Notes under the pieces: generated by a model
The model's input: only the letters and a program-made list of their open reading frames with translations
Told to the model about the DNA's origin: nothing
Database searches by the model: none
Assembly (NCBI RefSeq): GCF_000189535.1
Contig: NC_015145.1
Coordinates: forward strand, 2,604,001 to 2,668,000
DNA from: Pseudarthrobacter phenanthrenivorans Sphe3
Lineage (GTDB): Bacteria; Actinomycetota; Actinomycetes; Actinomycetales; Micrococcaceae
Direction: 5' to 3'
Length of the DNA: 64,000 nt
Shown here: one piece after another, positions 58,383-64,000 of the stretch
Numbering within the stretch: the first letter of the stretch is position 1
Layout: every line of letters starts with the position of its first letter
Made by a program: the position numbers and the translations under genes

Positions 58383-59734
58383 CGCTTGGTCCTGTCGTCG
58401 TGGTGGATCCTGCTGCCGGTTTCACCGTTGTCCGCTTCGGGTGCGGCGGGCCGGAAACAGATCCGGTCAATCCGGCGCCCGTCCATCCGGGTGACACTCA
58501 GCGTTCCGCCGCCGACCGGGACAGTGTCCCCAACGGCAGCGATCCGGCCGAGCTGGCTCATGACATACCCGCCGACGGTTTCGTAAGCGGCCTCGTCCGG
58601 GACGGTCAGGCGGGGAATCTGCTCGGACAGCTCGTCCGGGCGAAGCAGCCCCGGGAAATACCAGTCGCCGGAGGCACTCTGCAGGAGGCCGGGCCGGACC
58701 TTGTCGTGCTCATCCGCCACCTCTCCCACGATCTCCTCCACCAGGTCCTCAAGGGTGGCGATGCCGGCGGTCCCGCCGTACTCGTCCAGGACCACGGCCA
58801 GCTGGAGGTTGCCCTCGCGGAGCTCGGCCAGCAGCGCATCAAGGTGGATGGTTTCGGGAACCCTCAGTACCTCCGTCATGATGGCGCCTGCTTCCAGGTT
58901 CTGCCGGCGGTCCGAGGGCACGGCCACGGCCTTCTTCACATGCACCAGTCCGCGGATGTCATCCGCGGAGTCGCCAATCACCGGGAAGCGTGAGTAGCCG
59001 GTCCGGCGGGCAGCCTCGAGCACGTCGGATACCGGCTGGTCGGCGTCGATCGTTTCCACCCGGATCCGCGGGGTCATGACGTCCGCCGCCGTCCTGGTGG
59101 AGAAGTTCAGGGTGCGGGCCACGAAGTTGGCGGTACCGGCGTCGAGCGTTCCCATCGCCGCCGAGCGGCGCACCAGGGACGCCAGTTCGGCCGGGGTCCG
59201 GGCGCCGGAGATTTCCTCCTTGGCTTCCAGCCCGAACACGTTCAGCACCTTGTTGGAAAACCCGTTCAACACCACGATTGCCGGCCTGAACACGGCCGTG
59301 AACAGCAACTGCGGCCGGGCAAGGGCCCTGCCCACGGGGAAGGACAGGGCAATGGCCATGTTCTTGGGCACGAGTTCGCCCAGCAGCATGGAAAGCAGGG
59401 TGGCGAGGACCATCGCCAGGACCAGGGAAATGGAGGCGACAGCAACGTCGGGAAGTCCGACGGCGGCCAAAGGGGCTTCCAGGAGGCGCCCCACCGAGGG
59501 CTCCATCACGTAACCCGTGAGGAGCGTGGTCAACGTGATGCCCAGCTGGCAGCTGGACAGCTGGGTGGACAGCGACTTCAGGCAGGTGAGCAAGGCGACG
59601 GCGCCGGTGTCGCCGTCGTCAACAGCGCGCTGGACCGTGGGCTGGTCGAGTGCGATGAGGGAAAATTCGACGGCAACGAAGAAACCCGTGCCGGCGATGA
59701 GCAGCAGTCCTGCTGCGAGGAGGAGCCATTCCAT
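58379..59734 (-). CDS. CNNM/hemolysin-family CBS-domain membrane protein (long paralogue)
   Basis: The 451-aa protein has the DUF21 membrane domain, the CBS pair starting at DVMTPRIRVETI and LRVPETIHLDALL, and a C-terminal CorC_HlyC domain with DEYGGTAGIATLEDLVEEIVGEV. The two paralogues are neighbours and overlap, so they probably form a heteromeric or coupled transporter. The ribosome site for ATG 59734 is modest (GGCGGGATG). Confidence 0.9.
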   Translation of the reverse strand: MEWLLLAAGLLLIAGTGFFVAVEFSLIALDQPTVQRAVDDGDTGAVALLTCLKSLSTQLSSCQLGITLTTLLTGYVMEPSVGRLLEAPLAAVGLPDVAVASISLVLAMVLATLLSMLLGELVPKNMAIALSFPVGRALARPQLLFTAVFRPAIVVLNGFSNKVLNVFGLEAKEEISGARTPAELASLVRRSAAMGTLDAGTANFVARTLNFSTRTAADVMTPRIRVETIDADQPVSDVLEAARRTGYSRFPVIGDSADDIRGLVHVKKAVAVPSDRRQNLEAGAIMTEVLRVPETIHLDALLAELREGNLQLAVVLDEYGGTAGIATLEDLVEEIVGEVADEHDKVRPGLLQSASGDWYFPGLLRPDELSEQIPRLTVPDEAAYETVGGYVMSQLGRIAAVGDTVPVGGGTLSVTRMDGRRIDRICFRPAAPEADNGETGSRIHHDDRTKR

Positions 59735-60296
59735 TCAGCATCCCGCCTGGACGGCGGCTGCCGGCGCGGCCTGGAGCCGGGGAATGTGCACAAGGAAAAG
59801 ACTGGAACTGGAAGATCTTCCCGGCGGAGGATGGTCGGCAGAAGCCGACGCTCTTTCCTTGGGGGCTACGGCCGGCTGGGCTGCCGGCGGATGATGGGCT
59901 CGTGTTCGGGGTTTGCCGGCTCTGCGGGTGGACTGGGCGGCGCTTTTTTTGATGCTCCGCTGACAGCCCCCAGGCCGGCACCTAGATTTACTGTCCATAA
60001 GAGTTTCAGTCTACAGGAGGCGCCCCTGCCTGCCGTACCGGCGCAGGCCCGGCGGGCAGGCACCGTGGCCCTGTTTTCCGGCTTCCGCCCGGCCTCCCCG
60101 GCAGCCTCATTTCCGCCACATTCCGGCATTCCAGCGTCACTTCATGATTTGGGTCACCCTTATTGGCAGTTAACACAAGATGCTCACTAGACTTGCAGTG
60201 GTCTGGGTTCAGAGGACGCAGAGATCGGTTCGAACGTAGTGCTGAAGCACCGTGGAGCCGGAGAGAAATCAAACTCATGGAAGAGGCGTATTTCAA
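59735..60296. other. Gene-free divergent region before kgd
   Basis: This 562-nt stretch holds no gene I can support. Two reading frames (plus strand 59786-60190 and minus strand 59735-59998) are basic, low-complexity and lack ribosome sites. An imperfect stem of TGCCTGCC with GGGCAGGCA lies at 60027-60062. The last part, from about 60150, is AT-richer and holds the probable kgd promoter. Confidence 0.5.
60163..60193 (+). promoter_or_regulatory. Possible promoter of kgd
   Basis: TTGGCA (60163-60168) and TAGACT (60188-60193) are separated by 19 nt. The -10 fits the actinobacterial TANNNT pattern; the spacing is long. It would give a leader of about 95 nt before the GTG start. Confidence 0.35.
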
Positions 60297-63200
60297 GTGC
60301 CAGAGCAGCCTAGCCACCGTCTACCAGAGGAATTTGGCGGAAACGAGTGGCTCGTTGACGAACTGTACGAGCAGTACCAGCAGGATAAGAACGCTGTGGA
60401 TGCCAAATGGTGGCCGCTGTTTGAATCGTTCGAGTCGGGCAACAGTTCTTCTTCCAATGGAAATTCCGCCCCTGCCGCAGCAAACCCTCCCACCAGGGAA
60501 ATGCCCGCAGTGAAGTCAGCTCCGGCTGCACCGGCAGCGTCGCCGGCTGCCGCCCCTGCTGTACCTCCGGCACCGGCCGGCCCGCCGGCTTCCGCTCCCG
60601 CGCCGGCCAAGAAGGCTCCGGCCACCGTGGCCCGGGACGGCGGAAAGAAGACCGAAGCCGGAACCGGGTCACAGCCCATCCCGGCCCAGCTGCCCAAGAA
60701 CGTCAAGGCTCCCACCGCACCGGAAGAGGACGTCGTCTCCGTCCTCCGCGGGCCGGCAAAGGCCATTGCCACCAACATGGTCACCAGCCTCCAGGTGCCT
60801 ACCGCCACCAGCGTCCGCGCCATCCCCGCCAAGCTGCTGATCGACAACCGCGTGGTCATCAACTCGAACCTGGCCCGTGCCCGCGGCGGCAAGGTCTCCT
60901 TCACCCACCTCATCGGTTACGCCGTGATCCGGGCGCTTTCGCAGTTCCCCTCGATGAACGTGTACTACGACGAAGTGGACGGCAAGCCCGTCGCAGTGCA
61001 GCCTGCGCACGTGAACTTCGGCATCGCCATCGACATGCCGAAGCCCGACGGCACCCGCCTGCTGATGGTCCCGAACATCAAGAAGGCCGAGACTCTCAAT
61101 TTCTCCGAGTTCTGGCACACCTACGAGGACCTCATCAAGCGCGCCCGCAACGGCAAGCTCACAGCTGAGGACCACCAGGGCACCACGGTCTCGCTGACCA
61201 ACCCCGGCGGCATCGGCACCGTCCACTCGGTCCCCCGCCTGTCCAAGGGCCAGGCAGCCATCATCGGCGTTGGTGCACTGGACTACCCTGCCGAGTTCCA
61301 GGGCGCCAGCGAGAAGATCATCGCCCAGAACGCCATCAGCAAGGTCCTGACCCTGACCTCCACCTACGATCACCGCGTGATCCAGGGTGCCGGCAGCGGC
61401 GAGTTCCTGAAGCTGGTCCACCAGTTGCTGCTTGGCGCGCAGAACTTCTACGACGAAATCTTCGAGTCCCTGCGCATCCCCTACGAGCCTGTGCGCTGGA
61501 GCGCGGACAAGCAGGTGGACCCGGCCGACGAGATCAACAAGGTGGCCCGGATCCAGCAGCTGATCCACTCCTACCGCGTCCGCGGACACCTGATGGCGGA
61601 CACGGACCCCCTGGAATACGTCCAGCGCAAGCACCCGGACCTGGACGTCCTGACCTACGGCCTGACGCTGTGGGACCTGGACCGCGAATGGCCCACCGGC
61701 GGCTTCGGCGGCAAGTCGATGCTGAAGTTCCGCGACATCCTCGGCGTCCTCCGTGACGCCTACTGCCGCACCACCGGCATCGAGTACATGCACATCCAGG
61801 AGCCTGCCGAGCGCAAGTGGTTCCAGGACCAGCTGGAACACCCCTATTCCAAGCCCAGCCGTGAAGAGCAGCTGCGCATCGTTTCCAAGCTGAACGCAGC
61901 CGAGGCCTTCGAGACCTTCCTGCAGACCAAGTTCGTGGGCCAGAAGCGCTTCTCGCTGGAAGGCGGCGAGTCCCTGATCCCGCTGCTTGACGCCATCATG
62001 TCCGACGCCGCGGACGACGGCCTGGACGAGGTCGCCATCGGCATGGCACACCGCGGCCGCCTGAACGTGCTGACCAACATCGCCGGCAAGACCTACGCTC
62101 AGGTATTCCGTGAATTCGAGGGCACCCAGGACCCGCGGTCCGTCCAGGGCTCCGGTGACGTGAAGTACCACCTGGGCACCGAGGGAACGTTCACCTCGGA
62201 CAACGGCAAGGAAACCAAGGTCTACCTGGCTGCCAACCCTTCACACCTCGAAGCAGTTGACCCCGTGCTTGAGGGCATCGTCCGCGCCAAGCAGGACCGG
62301 CTGGACCAGGGTGAATCCTTCCCCGTCCTCCCCATCATGGTCCACGGCGACGCGGCCTTCGCGGGCCAGGGCGTCGTGGCCGAGACGCTGAACCTGTCCC
62401 AGCTGCGCGGATACCGCACCGGCGGCACCATCCACATCGTGGTCAACAACCAGGTCGGCTTCACCACCGCCCCCTCGTCGTCGCGCTCCTCCACGTACTC
62501 CACCGACGTCGCCAAGATGATCCAGGCGCCGGTGTTCCACGTGAACGGCGACGACCCCGAAGCGGTGGTCCGTATTGGCCAGCTGGCCTACGAGTTCCGC
62601 CAGCGGTTCCACAAGGACGTCGTCATCGACATGGTCTGCTACCGCCGCCGCGGACACAACGAGGGCGACGACCCCTCGATGACCCAGCCGCTGATGTACA
62701 ACCTGATCGAAGCCAAGCGCTCCGTCCGCAAGCTGTACACGGAATCACTCATCGGCCGTGGCGATATCACCGAGGAAGAAGCCGAGCAGCTGCTCCGCGA
62801 CTACCAGGAACGGCTGGAACGCGTCTTCGCTGAAACCCACGCGGCCCAAACCTCGCCGATCCCGATCGTGACGGCAGATACTGCGGCCGTCTCGGACATC
62901 GAGCGTCCCATCGCCCAGCAGTCGGATTCGGGTATCAACGCGCCTGCTTCCACCGCCATCTCTGCAGACACCCTCGCCCGGATCGGCAAGGCCCACATTG
63001 AAGTCCCCGAAGGCTTCACCGTGCACGCCAAGCTCAAGCAGCTGCTGGAGAAGCGTGAGCAGATGTCCCGTGAAGGCGGGATCGACTGGGGCTTCGGCGA
63101 AATCGCCGCGTTCGGCTCGCTGATCATGGAAGGCGTGCCCGTCCGCCTTGCCGGCCAGGATTCGCGCCGGGGCACCTTCGTGCAGCGCCACGCCGTCTTC

Positions 63201-64000
63201 CACGACCGCGCCAACGGCAAGGAATGGCTGCCCCTGGGCAACCTCTCCGATGACCAGGCCAAGCTGTGGATCTACGATTCCCTGCTCTCCGAATTCGCGG
63301 CCATGGGCTTCGAATACGGCTACTCCGTTGAGCGGCCGGACGCGCTGGTCCTGTGGGAAGCCCAGTTCGGCGACTTCGTCAACGGCGCCCAGACCATCAT
63401 CGACGAGTTCATCTCATCCGCAGAGCAGAAGTGGGGCCAGCGCTCCTCGCTGGTCCTGATGCTCCCCCACGGCTACGAGGGCCAGGGCCCGGACCACTCG
63501 TCCGCAAGGATCGAGCGGTTCCTTCAGCTGTGCGCCGAAGAGAACATGATCGTGGCCAACCCCACCACGGCGGCCTCGCACTTCCACCTGCTGCGCCGCC
63601 AGGCGTACAGCCGTCCGCGCAAGCCGCTGATCATCTTCACCCCCAAGCAGTTGCTGCGCCTCAAGGCTGCGGCATCCTCGGTGGAGGACTTCACCACCGG
63701 CAGCTTCCGGCCCGTCATCGGCGAGCACGAGCAGCTGGCCGCCAACCAGGTGGAACGCGTACTGCTGGTCTCCGGCCGCCTGTACTACGACCTCCTGTCC
63801 ACCCGGCAGAAGACGGGCGACAAGACCACTGCCATCATCCGCGTCGAGCAGCTCTACCCGCTGCCTCACGAGGAGATCGCAAAGGAACTGGCCAAGTTCC
63901 CGAACGCCGAGGTGGTCTGGGCGCAGGATGAACCGGCCAACCAGGGCCCGTGGCCGTTCATCGGCCTGAACCTGCCCGACGCCCTCGACCGGCGGATCCG
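60297..64000 (+). CDS. kgd: Multifunctional 2-oxoglutarate metabolism enzyme Kgd, C-terminus cut by window edge
   Basis: About 1234 codons are visible of roughly 1270. After a 45-residue N-terminal segment ([19 protein letters not shown]) and an Ala/Pro-rich linker comes the E2-type acyltransferase domain (about 145-385) with DHRVIQGAG near 358. The thiamine-diphosphate E1o domain follows (about 430 onward) with GMAHRGRLN (about 582), [12 protein letters not shown] and GHNEGDDPS (about 786). No lipoyl domain is present, as in the mycobacterial KGD. It decarboxylates 2-oxoglutarate and works with a separate E2/E3. The GTG start has a weak GAGG site 11 nt upstream; an ATG at 60277 is out of frame. 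Confidence 0.95.
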   Translation, partial: MPEQPSHRLPEEFGGNEWLVDELYEQYQQDKNAVDAKWWPLFESFESGNSSSSNGNSAPAAANPPTREMPAVKSAPAAPAASPAAAPAVPPAPAGPPASAPAPAKKAPATVARDGGKKTEAGTGSQPIPAQLPKNVKAPTAPEEDVVSVLRGPAKAIATNMVTSLQVPTATSVRAIPAKLLIDNRVVINSNLARARGGKVSFTHLIGYAVIRALSQFPSMNVYYDEVDGKPVAVQPAHVNFGIAIDMPKPDGTRLLMVPNIKKAETLNFSEFWHTYEDLIKRARNGKLTAEDHQGTTVSLTNPGGIGTVHSVPRLSKGQAAIIGVGALDYPAEFQGASEKIIAQNAISKVLTLTSTYDHRVIQGAGSGEFLKLVHQLLLGAQNFYDEIFESLRIPYEPVRWSADKQVDPADEINKVARIQQLIHSYRVRGHLMADTDPLEYVQRKHPDLDVLTYGLTLWDLDREWPTGGFGGKSMLKFRDILGVLRDAYCRTTGIEYMHIQEPAERKWFQDQLEHPYSKPSREEQLRIVSKLNAAEAFETFLQTKFVGQKRFSLEGGESLIPLLDAIMSDAADDGLDEVAIGMAHRGRLNVLTNIAGKTYAQVFREFEGTQDPRSVQGSGDVKYHLGTEGTFTSDNGKETKVYLAANPSHLEAVDPVLEGIVRAKQDRLDQGESFPVLPIMVHGDAAFAGQGVVAETLNLSQLRGYRTGGTIHIVVNNQVGFTTAPSSSRSSTYSTDVAKMIQAPVFHVNGDDPEAVVRIGQLAYEFRQRFHKDVVIDMVCYRRRGHNEGDDPSMTQPLMYNLIEAKRSVRKLYTESLIGRGDITEEEAEQLLRDYQERLERVFAETHAAQTSPIPIVTADTAAVSDIERPIAQQSDSGINAPASTAISADTLARIGKAHIEVPEGFTVHAKLKQLLEKREQMSREGGIDWGFGEIAAFGSLIMEGVPVRLAGQDSRRGTFVQRHAVFHDRANGKEWLPLGNLSDDQAKLWIYDSLLSEFAAMGFEYGYSVERPDALVLWEAQFGDFVNGAQTIIDEFISSAEQKWGQRSSLVLMLPHGYEGQGPDHSSARIERFLQLCAEENMIVANPTTAASHFHLLRRQAYSRPRKPLIIFTPKQLLRLKAAASSVEDFTTGSFRPVIGEHEQLAANQVERVLLVSGRLYYDLLSTRQKTGDKTTAIIRVEQLYPLPHEEIAKELAKFPNAEVVWAQDEPANQGPWPFIGLNLPDALDRRI

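Noticed and set aside
59735..59998. An 87-codon minus-strand frame ending just before the CNNM gene start
   Set aside because: The composition is basic and repetitive, and there is no ribosome site at its ATG. The adjacent stop/start is tempting but not enough.
60277..60513. A plus-strand ATG frame starting [11 protein letters not shown] that overlaps the start of kgd
   Set aside because: It is out of frame with the long Kgd domains, and the GTG at 60297 gives the expected N-terminus [15 protein letters not shown].

Overview
The window is high-GC DNA from an actinobacterium, most likely an Arthrobacter/Pseudarthrobacter-type member of the Micrococcaceae. The support is the mismatch endonuclease NucS, a 2-oxoglutarate decarboxylase with a fused E2-type domain and no lipoyl domain (Kgd), Rho with a long Arg/Asp/Asn-rich insertion, DUF3039, DUF2550 and DUF3253 proteins, frequent GTG/TTG starts and 1-4 nt stop/start overlaps. 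It is chromosomal core sequence. I see no insertion sequence, prophage or CRISPR array.

Layout, left to right. 1-11.2 kb: housekeeping and envelope genes, namely DUF3039 (cut by the edge), nagB, an ABC exporter, DUF3253, an Old Yellow Enzyme, a cysteine-less thioredoxin/TPR protein, an unrecognised 570-aa envelope protein, an AI-2E family permease, an alpha/beta hydrolase, a zinc-ribbon protein and nucS. 11.2-16.2 kb: a cold-shock gene with a long structured leader, then on the minus strand DUF2550, a membrane esterase and a rhomboid/MprF-like aminoacyl-lipid synthase. 16.2-39.4 kb: a long minus-strand core block transcribed from right to left as argS-lysA-hom-thrC-thrB, rho, prfA-prmC-tsaC, wecG-type glycosyltransferase, wecA, two AtpI-like proteins and atpBEFHAGDC. 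This matches the classical mycobacterial order except that a GT2/WecG pair lies inside it and no rpmE lies between rho and prfA. A 122-nt nested palindrome occupies that interval.

39.5-42.4 kb: an apparent extracytosolic flavin electron-transfer operon (FMN-binding lipoprotein, ApbE flavinyl transferase, NqrB/RnfD-like membrane domain fused to a ferredoxin-reductase-like domain), preceded by two perfect palindromes. 42.5-44.2 kb: tRNA-Arg(CCG), a protealysin-type M4 protease and its emfourin-type inhibitor. 44.3-53.9 kb: a GlxA-type regulator, a small membrane peptide, hrpA, a HIT protein, an alcohol dehydrogenase, a mercaptopyruvate sulfurtransferase, a Cds1-like cysteine desulfhydrase and an MBL-fold hydrolase. 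54.0-57.25 kb: a zinc module with zur convergent to znuBCA and a good Zur-box candidate; znuB carries a +1 frameshift. 57.3-59.7 kb: two overlapping CNNM/CBS membrane proteins. 60.3 kb to the end: kgd, cut by the right edge.

I did not find a convincing, completely undescribed system. The best leads are the flavin operon with its palindromic upstream region, the nested palindrome between rho and prfA, the protease-inhibitor pair with a switchable intergenic hairpin, the in-frame 15-nt tandem repeats in the MprF-like and Rho proteins, and the frameshifted znuB.
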